Shown in pieces: positions 25,257 through 33,366 of a DNA stretch of 37,768 nucleotides (position 1 is the stretch's first letter; each line of letters opens with the position of its first letter). Where the stretch lies: positions 1-37,768 of the forward strand of contig QFQX01000041.1 of the NCBI GenBank assembly GCA_003248775.1, read 5' to 3'. The DNA is from Shinella sp. Lineage in GTDB: Bacteria > Pseudomonadota > Alphaproteobacteria > Rhizobiales > Rhizobiaceae. Under the pieces are notes generated by a model. That model did no database searches. It was given only the letters and a program-made list of their open reading frames with translations, and was not told the DNA's origin. The position numbers and the translations under genes were made by a program.

Positions 25257-26063
25257 ATGGAGAGTATTATGCGCCTGCCGGATATCGAATTCCTGAACAT
25301 GCTTGCCGACGCCGCCGACAGGGAAACCATGAGCCGCTTCAGAACGGCGCTCGATGCTGAGACAAAACCCAAGGAAGGATACAGTTTCGATCCGGTCACA
25401 GAGGCGGACCGGGCTGCGGAAAAAGCAATCAGGGACCTTATACGGAAGAAATTTCCGGAGCACGCCATTCTTGGCGAGGAATACGGCGCGGAAGGCGACG
25501 GAAACGTTCAATGGGTTCTCGATCCTATCGATGGCACACGCCCTTTTCTCTGTGGGTTGCCTGTATGGGGAACGTTGATCGGCCTCAGCGTCGATGGCAG
25601 GGCCCGTATCGGAATGATGAGCCAACCCGTTACGGGTGAACGTTTCTGGTCGGATGGCGAGAAGAGCTATCTTCAGCGTGCGGGCGGCGCGTCGATACTG
25701 CGAACGGGTAAAACCACAGATCTGTCGAAAGCGATCCTGCACACCAATGCACCCGAACAGGTCGAGCGGCACCGTCATGTTCCATTTGCCAATCTGGTGT
25801 CGGCAGTGCGGATGACACGCTACGGCGGGGAATGTTATGCCTTTGCAATGCTGGCTGCCGGCCAGATAGACCTGTGCGTCGAGTTCAACCTCCAGCCCTA
25901 TGACATCATGGCGCTGATCCCGATCATAGAGGCGGCGGGCGGCGTGATCACCGGCCTTGATGGACAGCGTGTGGAACAGGGTGGTTTCGTGCTGGCTTCC
26001 GCAAATTCCGTGCTGCACGAAAAGGCGCTCGAAATCCTGAATGCTGGACGCAAAAGGGATTAA
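25257..26063 (+). CDS. inositol monophosphatase family protein
   Basis: A 268-residue Mg-dependent phosphatase of the inositol-monophosphatase family, which includes histidinol-phosphatase HisN. Metal-binding motifs are visible: DPVTEADRAAE at about 42, the GEEYG Glu at about 73, DPIDGTRPF at about 90 and EFNLQPYDIMALIPIIEAAG with the last Asp at about 218. The ATG at 25257 has GAGG seven bases upstream; the ATG at 25269 has GGAG six bases upstream and is equally possible. It is the last gene of the CUT2 operon, so it probably dephosphorylates a sugar phosphate or inositol phosphate related to the imported compound. A housekeeping histidine role is less likely here. Confidence 0.9.
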   Translation: MESIMRLPDIEFLNMLADAADRETMSRFRTALDAETKPKEGYSFDPVTEADRAAEKAIRDLIRKKFPEHAILGEEYGAEGDGNVQWVLDPIDGTRPFLCGLPVWGTLIGLSVDGRARIGMMSQPVTGERFWSDGEKSYLQRAGGASILRTGKTTDLSKAILHTNAPEQVERHRHVPFANLVSAVRMTRYGGECYAFAMLAAGQIDLCVEFNLQPYDIMALIPIIEAAGGVITGLDGQRVEQGGFVLASANSVLHEKALEILNAGRKRD

Positions 26064-26194
26064 GAAAGCCGGCCAGCCAGCCGTATTTTTAATAGGGCCA
26101 TTCCGCTGCCGACCTGCATTGTCTTCACGCTACACGTGACCATGCATCGGGACAAAGCTATGGTCAGGCAACTGCAACGTTTCAGTGGAAAAGT

Positions 26195-27349
26195 ATGGAA
26201 GCGCGCGTCGTCGATAATCACCAAGCAGCCGATAGATTGAGAATCCTAGCTATATTCTTCACTCAATCGGTCGTGGGCGCGATGCTTTACATGCGCATGC
26301 CCGACTTGCAGGAAAGGGCTGGTCTCAGTTCCGGCGAATTGGGAGGCGTCCTGATGGGGGGCCCCATCGGCGCGCTTATGACTTACATGGTCGCCGCCAG
26401 AATGGTGGAGGCCCTCGGTACACGCGCGGTCATATTCTGGACCTGCATCGTTACCGCCTTTACCGCGTCTTTTGTCACGTTACCAACCGGTCCGGTATTG
26501 ATGTTCATTGTGCTCATGGTCAACGGCGCGGTGTCGTCCATCGCCAACATCGCCATCAATGTCGAGGCGGATCGTATCGAGGCAGGAACGCGGGCGCGCA
26601 TCATGAACCGTTGCCATGGTGTATGGAGCATCGGTTACTTCCTTTCGTCCTCGATTGCCGGCGTGCTTCGAGGCGTAGGTTTCGATCCTGTCATTCACCT
26701 TTGGGTCCTGTTGCCGATCTATTCCGTTCTCGTTGCTGCCGTCGTGCTGCCCATGACGGAATATGCTCCTCGCGCACATACAGGGAGCCTGCTCAAGCGC
26801 AAGTTCGTGATGCCGACATTGGCCGTGTGTATTCTCGTTGCATTCGGGCTGGGCGCGCAGCTGCTGGAGGGCGCATCCCGCGTATGGGCCACGATCTATA
26901 TTCGCGATGCCTTCGATGTCCTGCCGATCATACAATCCGCGGCACCTCCCGCGCTCGTGCTGACCATGGCCGCCGGCAGGCTTTTTGCTGACGGGTGGAT
27001 CGATAGGCATGGTCCGCGAAACGTTGCCGCCCTGTCACTGGTGGTCGCATTATGTGGGATGCTTTTGCTGGTGCTGGCCCCGAATGCTTACGTCGCCATT
27101 GCGGGTTTTGCCGTTGCTGGCCTTGGGGCCGGAGTGATTTATCCGCTGATGTTGTCATCTGCGGCCCGTCTGGGTGACAGGCCAGCTTCCGAAAACGTTG
27201 CATCCCTGACGCTGATCATCCAGCTCGTAATGCTTGTTTCTCCAATGGTTATCGGCATCGTCGCCGAACATTTCGGGATACGCGTCGCTTTCGGCATACT
27301 CATCCCGCTCCTGGCTTTTGGTTTGCTGGTCGCGCGTAAAATCACATGA
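26195..27349 (+). CDS. MFS transporter
   Basis: A 384-residue permease with about twelve hydrophobic helices. It has YMRMPDLQERAGLSSGELGG near helix 1-2, a conserved MNRCHGVWSIGYFLSSSIAG after the fourth or fifth helix, and GLGAGVIYPLMLSSAARLGD near the C-terminus. The H-G-x-W-S segment places it in the same MFS branch as the broken transporter at 2530-3032. It starts 131 bases after the phosphatase gene; the gap holds a GC-rich patch followed by TATTTTTAAT that could be a weak terminator. The substrate is unknown; it could export or import a compound related to block 3. Confidence 0.9.
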   Translation: MEARVVDNHQAADRLRILAIFFTQSVVGAMLYMRMPDLQERAGLSSGELGGVLMGGPIGALMTYMVAARMVEALGTRAVIFWTCIVTAFTASFVTLPTGPVLMFIVLMVNGAVSSIANIAINVEADRIEAGTRARIMNRCHGVWSIGYFLSSSIAGVLRGVGFDPVIHLWVLLPIYSVLVAAVVLPMTEYAPRAHTGSLLKRKFVMPTLAVCILVAFGLGAQLLEGASRVWATIYIRDAFDVLPIIQSAAPPALVLTMAAGRLFADGWIDRHGPRNVAALSLVVALCGMLLLVLAPNAYVAIAGFAVAGLGAGVIYPLMLSSAARLGDRPASENVASLTLIIQLVMLVSPMVIGIVAEHFGIRVAFGILIPLLAFGLLVARKIT

Positions 27350-27554
27350 GCGGGACTTGAAGCAGGCAAGAATTGAAGGAAGCGTTCGTTTCAGGGACTG
27401 CTGCTTCGAATGGATCAGGCGGCAAAGTGACCGAACCTTATCCCCGGTTCGCCGGCGGTTTCCGACCAGAAGCTCTTTGTCTGAGTATATGCGAGCAGTA
27501 CATCACTGCCTGTTGGTTCCCCGCGGAACCGAGCCGATTGCGATGTAACTCACA

Positions 27555-27578
27555 CCTCAACCGGCGTCCCGGTTGAGG
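27555..27578 (+). terminator. intrinsic terminator between convergent genes
   Basis: CCTCAACCGG (27555-27564) and CCGGTTGAGG (27569-27578) form a perfect 10-bp stem with a CGTC loop, followed by TCTTTT on the plus strand. It ends transcription from the MFS gene and overlaps the last five codons and stop of the LysR gene. The 27350-27554 stretch otherwise contains only a small GGTTCC/GGAACC hairpin and no gene. Confidence 0.72.
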
Positions 27579-28468
27579 TCTTTTGCCATATGCCGGCAAG
27601 CGGCGACGAACGCCCTGAGCGCAGGGCTGCGACCCTGACCTTTCCTGAAGGCCAACGAGATCTTGCGCCGGATTTCCGGCTGCAAGGGCCGAACCTGGAC
27701 ATCCTGTAAGTCGTGGCTCGCGCGAAGGCCTGGCAGGATCGATATGCCGGCATGACTCCTGATCAGGGCGACGCTGACCTCGAACCCCTTGCAACGCGCC
27801 ATAATCTGCGGATCGAATCCCGCGCCCTGGCAGGCTTCCGTGAGCATCCGGGTGTAGGTGGAGGAGGCCGTGTCGATGATCCATCGCTCCTCCTGAAGGT
27901 CCGGGAGTGTTACAATGTCTCTTCCTGCAAGGCGGTGGCCCTTGCCCATCATCACGTGGAAGACGTCTTCCAGAAGCGGGATTGTCTCGATGTTAGAGTC
28001 AAGGGCGCCCGGCAGGATGTTGAGGTCGTCGATGATCGCCACGTCGGTCTGCCAGCTTCGCAACGCTGCCACGCTTTCCTCCGGCTCCATTTCGTCAAAC
28101 TGGATCGCGAGGAGGGGATGATCGTCCGCCAATTGCTGGATCGTCGGCGGGATCAACACCGCCGCAACAGACGGGAAAGCAGCGACACGAAGATCACCGG
28201 CGACGAGGTTCTCCAGTTCCTCGATTTCAGCCCTGGCGCCTTCCAGTTCCGAAAAAATCCGCTCTGCTCGTTCAACGAGAATTTGACCTGCAACCGTAAG
28301 CGCGACGCCACGGCCACGTTTTTCGATCAGGGGCACTCCGACCTCCTGTTCAAGGAGTGTCATCTGCTGCGAGATCGCCGAAGGCGAGACCAGCAGTGCT
28401 TCTGAAACAGCGGCCATGGTTCCTCGGATCGATAACTCCCGCAGGGTCCGCAGCCGTCCGAAGTCCAT
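27557..28468 (-). CDS. LysR family transcriptional regulator
   Basis: A 303-residue LysR-type regulator. The N-terminal helix-turn-helix covers about residues 1-60: RLRTLRELSIRGTMAAVSEA, LLVSPSAISQQMTLLEQEVG and VPLIEKRGRGVALT. A typical effector-binding domain follows (VAAFPSVAAVLIPPTIQQLA, then VALIRSHAGISILPGLRASH). The ATG at 28468 fits homology; the longer frame to 28657 would cross the promoter region. It is divergent from the variant glyA gene with a 227-base gap, the classical arrangement for a LysR activator of the neighbouring operon. The inducer is probably the imported amino acid or its product. Confidence 0.93.
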   Translation of the reverse strand: MDFGRLRTLRELSIRGTMAAVSEALLVSPSAISQQMTLLEQEVGVPLIEKRGRGVALTVAGQILVERAERIFSELEGARAEIEELENLVAGDLRVAAFPSVAAVLIPPTIQQLADDHPLLAIQFDEMEPEESVAALRSWQTDVAIIDDLNILPGALDSNIETIPLLEDVFHVMMGKGHRLAGRDIVTLPDLQEERWIIDTASSTYTRMLTEACQGAGFDPQIMARCKGFEVSVALIRSHAGISILPGLRASHDLQDVQVRPLQPEIRRKISLAFRKGQGRSPALRAFVAACRHMAKDLNRDAG

Positions 28469-28500
28469 AATGTCGCCCCCAAGAAAATCATTAGCATAGC

Positions 28501-28526
28501 TTAACAATAGCGGAAATACTATTAAC
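28501..28526. promoter_or_regulatory. candidate LysR binding site and operon promoter region
   Basis: TTAACAATAG (28501-28510) and CTATTAAC (28519-28526) form an interrupted dyad in the gap between the LysR gene and the glyA operon, typical of a LysR-type box. A TTGACC at 28532-28537 is a possible -35 for the plus-strand operon, though no clear -10 follows. The dyad is closer to the regulator start than to glyA, consistent with autoregulation plus activation. Confidence 0.35.
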
Positions 28527-28558
28527 TTTTTTTGACCAAATGCTTGTACTACCGTGCT

Positions 28559-28629
28559 CTGGACAGCGGCTTTCAGACAGACGCAGGCAAGGCGGACAAG
28601 CAGTTTGTGCTCGTGCCCGACGTGTCCAG
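28559..28629 (+). other. potentially structured leader of the glyA operon
   Basis: Between the candidate promoter and the glyA start lies an untranslated stretch of roughly 140 bases. CTGGACA (28559-28565) and TGTCCAG (28623-28629) form a 7-bp closing stem around a 57-base interior. I do not recognise any known riboswitch consensus (glycine, THF or SAM types) by eye. It may be only a long leader. Confidence 0.25.
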
Positions 28630-28695
28630 GAAAGCCTCGCAGAGCCGATCGTGACATCGCAAATGTCTGGCGGCATTTGACCAGAGGGAAGCAGA

Positions 28696-29976
28696 ATGAC
28701 CACTCAGGCAGATCGATACTTCAACACCCGGCTCTCCGAGCGTGACCCGGTCATCTTCAACGCCCTCGAAGGAGAGCGGAAGCGCCAGCAGGGCCAGATC
28801 GAGTTGATCGCGTCCGAAAACTCGGTCAGCGCGGCAACGCTCGATGCCCTCGGCTCGGTCATCACCAACAAGACCGTCGAAGGGTATCCCGGCAATCGCT
28901 TCCACGGGGGCGCCGACTACGCCGACATCGTCGAGCAGGCGGCCATCGATCGCGCCAAGGAACTCTTTGGTGTCGCCTATGCCAACGTACAGCCGCATTC
29001 CGGTACGCAGGCTAATCAGGCCGTGTTCTTCGCATTGCTCCAGCCTGGCGATGTCGTTCTCAGCCTCGACCTTGCCGCTGGTGGCCACCTCAGCCATGGC
29101 GCAAAGCCCAACCAGTCGGGCCGTTGGTTCACGATCGTATCCTACGGTGTCGATCGTGAAACGGGCCTCATTGACTATGACCTCGTCGAAAAGCTCGCGC
29201 TTGAGCACAAGCCGAAGCTGATCATTTCCGGTGGCTCCTCGTATCCGCGGGAATACGATTTTGCCCGGATGCGCAAGATTGCAGACGCCGTTGGCGCCGT
29301 CTATCTCGTCGATATGGCGCATTTCGCGGGCCTTGTCGCTGCGGGCGTACACACCGACCCGGTGCCCTATGCCGATATCGTGACCTGCACGACGACGAAG
29401 ACCTTGCGCGGCGCACGCGGCGGCCTCATCCTCACCAATCGCGAGGACTTCGTGAAGAAGTTCCAGTCCGCGGTTTTCCCCGGCGTCCAGGGCAGCGCGC
29501 ACCTCGCAACGATAGCCGGCAAGGCGGTTTGCCTCGGCGAGGCCCTCACCGAGGAATTCAAGACCTACGGCGCGAATGTCAAGGCGAATGCGCGGCTTCT
29601 GGCCAAGGTTCTGATGGACCGCGGCGTCGGCATCGTCAGCGGCGGCACGGACACCCATCTCGTGCTCGTCGACGTGTCGTCGAAGGGCTTGCTCGGCCAG
29701 CAGGCGCAGGACCTGCTCTACTCGGTCGACATCACCTCGAACAAGAACCCGATTCCGTTCGATAGTGCCAAACCCTCCGAGTGGAAAGGCATCCGCCTCG
29801 GATCTTCCGCCGGGACGACACGCGGTTTTGGCGCAGCCGAATTCGAAAAAATCGCCAATCTCATCGCCGATGTCTTCGACGCAGAAAAACTGCCGGAGGC
29901 AGAGCGTATCAAGGAACACGATCGGATTCGTGCCGCTGTCGCAGCGCTTTGTGCGGCCTTCCCCATCTATCCCTGA
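28696..29976 (+). CDS. glyA: variant serine hydroxymethyltransferase (alpha-methylserine hydroxymethyltransferase candidate)
   Basis: A 426-residue PLP enzyme clearly in the SHMT family: IELIASEN, GYPGNRFHGG, PHSGTQANQAVFFALL, GGHLSHGA and the PLP-Lys235 in CTTTKTLRGARGG. Several active-site positions differ from ordinary SHMT. The E. coli NKYAEGYPGKRYYGG segment is NKTVEGYPGNRFHGG here, so Tyr55 becomes Thr60, Lys62 becomes Asn67, Tyr64 becomes Phe69 and Tyr65 becomes His70. His228, next to the PLP lysine, is Thr234. I recall that a Tyr-to-Thr change at this position in another SHMT allowed D-alanine and D-serine as partners, and that alpha-methylserine hydroxymethyltransferases carry Thr there. 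With D-serine ammonia-lyase next, FolD and PurU, a role in alpha-(hydroxymethyl)serine or alpha-methylserine cleavage is proposed. Confidence 0.88.
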   Translation: MTTQADRYFNTRLSERDPVIFNALEGERKRQQGQIELIASENSVSAATLDALGSVITNKTVEGYPGNRFHGGADYADIVEQAAIDRAKELFGVAYANVQPHSGTQANQAVFFALLQPGDVVLSLDLAAGGHLSHGAKPNQSGRWFTIVSYGVDRETGLIDYDLVEKLALEHKPKLIISGGSSYPREYDFARMRKIADAVGAVYLVDMAHFAGLVAAGVHTDPVPYADIVTCTTTKTLRGARGGLILTNREDFVKKFQSAVFPGVQGSAHLATIAGKAVCLGEALTEEFKTYGANVKANARLLAKVLMDRGVGIVSGGTDTHLVLVDVSSKGLLGQQAQDLLYSVDITSNKNPIPFDSAKPSEWKGIRLGSSAGTTRGFGAAEFEKIANLIADVFDAEKLPEAERIKEHDRIRAAVAALCAAFPIYP

Positions 29977-30018
29977 GGTCTCAGCGAAGGGGCTCCGGTG
30001 CCCGGTTTGGAAACGGAC

Positions 30019-31338
30019 ATGACGATTCATCTTCCCGACAACCATACCCGCGACGAGGTGCTCGCCGCTCGCCCGACCCTTTGGGTCAATCCGCTCTACG
30101 AGCCGAATGCGATCGACGACGTGTCGCTGCCGATCCGGCCCGAACAGGTCGATGAGGCTCAGGCCAACTGGCGGCGGCTCGCGCCGCTTCTGGAAACCTG
30201 CTTCCCCGAACTGAGAGCCAGCGGCGGAGCAATTCGTTCCGATCTCGTCGAACTCAGGGAACTGCGCGATGCGCTCGGGTATGGCGCGGCTGAATTCGGG
30301 CAGGTCTTCGTCAAGGCCGATAGCGACCTTCCGGTCGCGGGCTCCATCAAGGCGCGCGGCGGTGTTTATGAAGTCTTCGTGTTTGCCGAGCAATTGGCAA
30401 GGAACGAAGGTCTGCTGAACGACGGCGACGATATACGCCGTCTTGCCGAGCCCGACATGAAGGCATTCTTCTCGCGCTACACGATCGCTGTCGGCAGCAC
30501 CGGCAATCTCGGCTTAAGCGTCGGCATCGCCGCCCGGGCGCTGGGCTTCAATGCGACCGTGCACATGTCCTCGGATGCGAAGTCCTGGAAGGTCGATCGC
30601 TTGACGAAGCTCGGCGTCGAGGTCGTCCAGCACGAGGCTGACTACACCATCGCCGTCGAGACTGCGCGCCTGGTCGCCGAAAGCGATCCGACGATCTATT
30701 TCGTCGATGACGAGCAGTCCCGGCATCTCTTCCTCGGATATTCGGTCGCGGCGTTCGAACTCGCCGAGCAACTCAGCGCCCGCGACATCGTCGTCGATGC
30801 GGAGCATCCACTCTTTCTCTACTTGCCCTGCGGAATAGGAGGCGCGCCGGGCGGCGTCACCTACGGCGCCAAGAAGGTCTTCGGCGATCACGTACACTGC
30901 TTCTTCGTGGAGCCGGTGCAATCGCCTTGCGCGCTGGTTCATCTGATGAGCGGCTCACGAGAACTGGTCTCGGTCTACGACGTCGGCCTCACCAACAAGA
31001 CCGAGGCGGATGGTATGGCGGTTGCGCGCATGTCCGCCTTCGTCGCCACCGTCATGCGGCACATGCTTGCCGGCGTATTCACGGTTGCCGACGACGATCT
31101 ACTTCGCTGGCTGCTGCTTGCTCATCAGACGCAGGGCATTCGGCTCGAGCCTTCGGCCACCGCCGGATTTGCCGGTCCGGCATTCCTGGTGAAGCACCCG
31201 GAGGGTCGTGCCTTCTGTGAACATCACCAGATCCAAAACGTCCTGACGCAGGCCACGCACATCGTCTGGACAACCGGCGGCTCCTTCGTGCCGCAGGAGC
31301 AGTTCGACGCATTTCTGAAACAGGCGGCTGCGGTTTAG
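30019..31338 (+). CDS. dsdA: D-serine ammonia-lyase
   Basis: A 439-residue PLP-dependent fold-type II enzyme. It matches E. coli DsdA along its length: LPVAGSIKARGGVYEV with the PLP Lys at about 111, YTIAVGSTGNLGLSVGI, VHMSSDAKSWKVDRLTKLG, FVDDEQSRHLFLGYSVAAFE, LPCGIGGAPGGVTYG and GIRLEPSATAGFAGPAFL. It converts D-serine (and more slowly D-threonine) to pyruvate (or 2-oxobutyrate) and ammonia. The ATG at 30019 is chosen; an in-frame GTG at 29998 would add 7 residues. It lies directly after the variant SHMT gene and before folD, so it probably consumes D-serine made by the SHMT or imported by the Aap-type transporter. E. coli dsdA is controlled by a LysR-type protein, as this one may be. Confidence 0.93.
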   Translation: MTIHLPDNHTRDEVLAARPTLWVNPLYEPNAIDDVSLPIRPEQVDEAQANWRRLAPLLETCFPELRASGGAIRSDLVELRELRDALGYGAAEFGQVFVKADSDLPVAGSIKARGGVYEVFVFAEQLARNEGLLNDGDDIRRLAEPDMKAFFSRYTIAVGSTGNLGLSVGIAARALGFNATVHMSSDAKSWKVDRLTKLGVEVVQHEADYTIAVETARLVAESDPTIYFVDDEQSRHLFLGYSVAAFELAEQLSARDIVVDAEHPLFLYLPCGIGGAPGGVTYGAKKVFGDHVHCFFVEPVQSPCALVHLMSGSRELVSVYDVGLTNKTEADGMAVARMSAFVATVMRHMLAGVFTVADDDLLRWLLLAHQTQGIRLEPSATAGFAGPAFLVKHPEGRAFCEHHQIQNVLTQATHIVWTTGGSFVPQEQFDAFLKQAAAV

Positions 31339-31354
31339 TTCGAGGAGGTAGACA

Positions 31355-32305
31355 ATGTCGAACAGCCAGGAATCTGCGCAGCGTGTTGCGGCGGTCGATG
31401 CGAAAGTCTTCGATGCGGACATCATCGATGGCAAGGCTTTCGCGACAGGTCTGCTTGCCCGCGTCAAGAACGAGGTAGCGGAATTAAAGGCCGTGACCGG
31501 CCAGGTTCCCGGTCTGGCGGTCGTCCTGGTAGGCGAAGACCCAGCCAGCTCCGTCTATGTGGCGTCGAAGCGCCGTGAGACGCTGGCGGCGGGCATGAAT
31601 TCCTTTGAACGCCGCCTCCCGGAAGAGACGACACAGGAAGAGCTGGTGGCTTTGATCCAGCAGCTCAACGAGGATCCGGCCGTCCACGGCATCCTTGTCC
31701 AGCTTCCGCTTCCCGGCCAGCTTGACGCCGAGTCGGTAATCGATGCGATCGACCCCGCCAAGGACGTGGACGGGTTTCATGTCTCGAACGCCGGACAGCT
31801 TGCCGTGGGGAAGCAGGGCCTCGTCCCGTGCACGCCGCTCGGATGCATCATGCTCCTGAAGGATCGGCTCGGAGATCTCTCCGGCTTGCATGCCGTCGTC
31901 GTCGGCCGTTCCAACATCGTCGGCAAGCCGATGGCGCAGCTCCTTCTCCAGGAGAATTGCACCGTGACCATCGCGCATCGCAACTCGCGCGACATCGCGT
32001 CGATCACCCGGCTGGCGGACATCCTGGTGGTTGCGGTCGGCCGACCGGAGATGGTGAAGGGCGATTGGATCAAGCCGGGCGCCACGGTGATCGACGTCGG
32101 GATCAACCGCATCAGCCGGGACGGCAAATCGCGTCTCGTCGGCGACGTCGCCTTCGCTGAAGCGGGCCATGCCAAGGCGATTACGCCGGTTCCAGGCGGC
32201 GTCGGGCCGATGACCATCGGCTGCCTGCTCGCAAACACCCTCAAGGCGTTCCGCCGTGCACATGCGCCGGCGCTTTCCCACACGATCACGAAGAAAGTGT
32301 CCTGA
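31355..32305 (+). CDS. folD: bifunctional methylene-THF dehydrogenase/methenyl-THF cyclohydrolase
   Basis: A 316-residue FolD. It converts 5,10-methylene-THF to methenyl-THF and then 10-formyl-THF. Conserved features are SSVYVASKRRETLAAGM with the Tyr and Lys of the active site, VHGILVQLPLPGQLD, the Asp-containing PAKDVDGFH, CTPLGCIMLL, GRSNIVGKPMAQLLL for NADP binding, and TPVPGGVGPMTIGCLLANT. About 20 extra residues precede the normal FolD start and another tail follows. A strong GAGGAGGT ribosome site lies just upstream of the ATG. Its stop overlaps the purU start by one base. A second folD is expected elsewhere for biosynthesis; this copy likely oxidises C1 units in catabolism. Confidence 0.95.
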   Translation: MSNSQESAQRVAAVDAKVFDADIIDGKAFATGLLARVKNEVAELKAVTGQVPGLAVVLVGEDPASSVYVASKRRETLAAGMNSFERRLPEETTQEELVALIQQLNEDPAVHGILVQLPLPGQLDAESVIDAIDPAKDVDGFHVSNAGQLAVGKQGLVPCTPLGCIMLLKDRLGDLSGLHAVVVGRSNIVGKPMAQLLLQENCTVTIAHRNSRDIASITRLADILVVAVGRPEMVKGDWIKPGATVIDVGINRISRDGKSRLVGDVAFAEAGHAKAITPVPGGVGPMTIGCLLANTLKAFRRAHAPALSHTITKKVS

Positions 32306-33192
32306 TGTCCAATTTTGCACTCCGCGTCGCCTGCACTCCGACCACCCGCGGCGTTGTGGCTGCGGTCTCCGGCTTTCTCGCCGATCAGGGCTGCAACATT
32401 ACGGATAGCGCTCAGTTCGACGATGCCCATACCGGTCGCTTCTTCATGCGCACCAGCTTCCGGTCCGAAGAAGGTCGGACCCTCGAGGATCTGCGCCTCG
32501 GTTTCGCGCCGATCGCCGGGAAGTTCAAGATGGAGGCGACGTTCTTCGACGAAGCCGCCAAGCGCAAGCTCATGATCATGGTCTCGCGCTTCGGCCACTG
32601 CCTGAACGATCTTCTCTACCGGTGGCGGATCGGCGCTCTCCCGGTCGACATCGTCGGCGTCATCTCCAACCACCTCGATTACCAGAAGGTCGTCGTCAAT
32701 CACGACATTCCCTTCCACTACATCAAGGTGACGAAGGAGAATAAGCCGCAGGCGGAAGCCGAGCAGATGCGCATCGTCGAAGACTCAAAGGCCGACCTGA
32801 TTGTACTCGCACGCTACATGCAGGTTCTGTCCGACGAGATGTGCCGGAAGTATTCGGGGCGCATCATCAACATTCACCACTCCTTCCTGCCGTCCTTCAA
32901 GGGCGCCAACCCCTACAAACAGGCATTCGAACGCGGCGTGAAGCTCATCGGAGCGACGTCGCACTATGTGACCGCAGATCTCGACGAGGGTCCAATCATC
33001 GAACAGGACATCGTCCGGATCACGCATGCGCAGAGCCCGGAGGACTATGTGAGCCTCGGCCGCGATGTCGAGGCGCAGGTCCTCTCCCGCGCCATCCACG
33101 CACACATGCATGGCCGTGTGTTCATCAACGGCAACAAGACTGTCGTCTTCCCGGCGTCGCCGGGCTCCTACGCCAGCGAGCGCATGGGGTGA
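32305..33192 (+). CDS. purU: formyltetrahydrofolate deformylase
   Basis: A 295-residue PurU. An N-terminal ACT domain (CTPTTRGVVAAVSGFLADQG, residues 7-80) is followed by a formyl-transferase domain with INIHHSFLPSFKGANPYKQA, holding the Asn and His, and the catalytic Asp in TADLDEGPIIEQD. It hydrolyses 10-formyl-THF to THF and formate. The ATG overlaps the folD stop (TGATG). Directly downstream of folD, it completes a two-step disposal of methylene-THF to formate and restores free THF. That fits an operon whose SHMT would otherwise tie up THF. Confidence 0.95.
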   Translation: MSNFALRVACTPTTRGVVAAVSGFLADQGCNITDSAQFDDAHTGRFFMRTSFRSEEGRTLEDLRLGFAPIAGKFKMEATFFDEAAKRKLMIMVSRFGHCLNDLLYRWRIGALPVDIVGVISNHLDYQKVVVNHDIPFHYIKVTKENKPQAEAEQMRIVEDSKADLIVLARYMQVLSDEMCRKYSGRIINIHHSFLPSFKGANPYKQAFERGVKLIGATSHYVTADLDEGPIIEQDIVRITHAQSPEDYVSLGRDVEAQVLSRAIHAHMHGRVFINGNKTVVFPASPGSYASERMG

Positions 33193-33210
33193 GGGCGAAC
33201 AAGGATCGCG

Positions 33211-33252
33211 GTCCTCTGTGAGGGGGCCGTGGAACTGTCCTCGACAGAGGAC
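33211..33252 (+). other. alternative hairpins in the purU-aapJ gap
   Basis: The arm ACAGAGGAC (33244-33252) can pair either with the distant GTCCTCTGT (33211-33219, 9 bp) or, through GAGGAC, with the nearby GTCCTC (33237-33242, GACA loop). The two foldings exclude each other, as in an attenuator or mRNA-processing site, but there is no T-run. No gene lies in the 33193-33366 gap. Confidence 0.35.
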
Positions 33253-33366
33253 ACCAAGAAGAAGGCGCGCGGCAGGATCTTAAGGACCGGTCAAAAGAAA
33301 CGCCCACAGTGAAATCAACCTCGGCCCCGAACGGGATGCCGACGCACCAAGCAAAAGGGAACAGCA

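Noticed and set aside
24411..26018. 535-codon open frame on the minus strand
   Set aside because: It is antisense to the second CUT2 permease and the phosphatase gene, rich in His, Asp and Arg in the way typical of reverse-frame readings, with no domain.
28538..28695. Glycine, THF or SAM riboswitch ahead of the SHMT gene
   Set aside because: The functional context invites one, but I could not find the conserved sequence blocks of any of these classes by eye, so only an unclassified leader is reported.
28573..30393. 606-codon open frame on the minus strand
   Set aside because: It lies antisense to the variant glyA and dsdA genes, whose proteins match their families from end to end. The antisense protein shows no recognisable motif and is a by-product of high GC content.
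28696..33192. Sarcosine or dimethylglycine catabolic operon
   Set aside because: glyA, folD and purU often accompany sarcosine oxidase genes in rhizobia, but no soxBDAG genes are present. The deaminase is D-serine specific and the SHMT active site is altered. It remains an alternative only if such genes lie outside the window.
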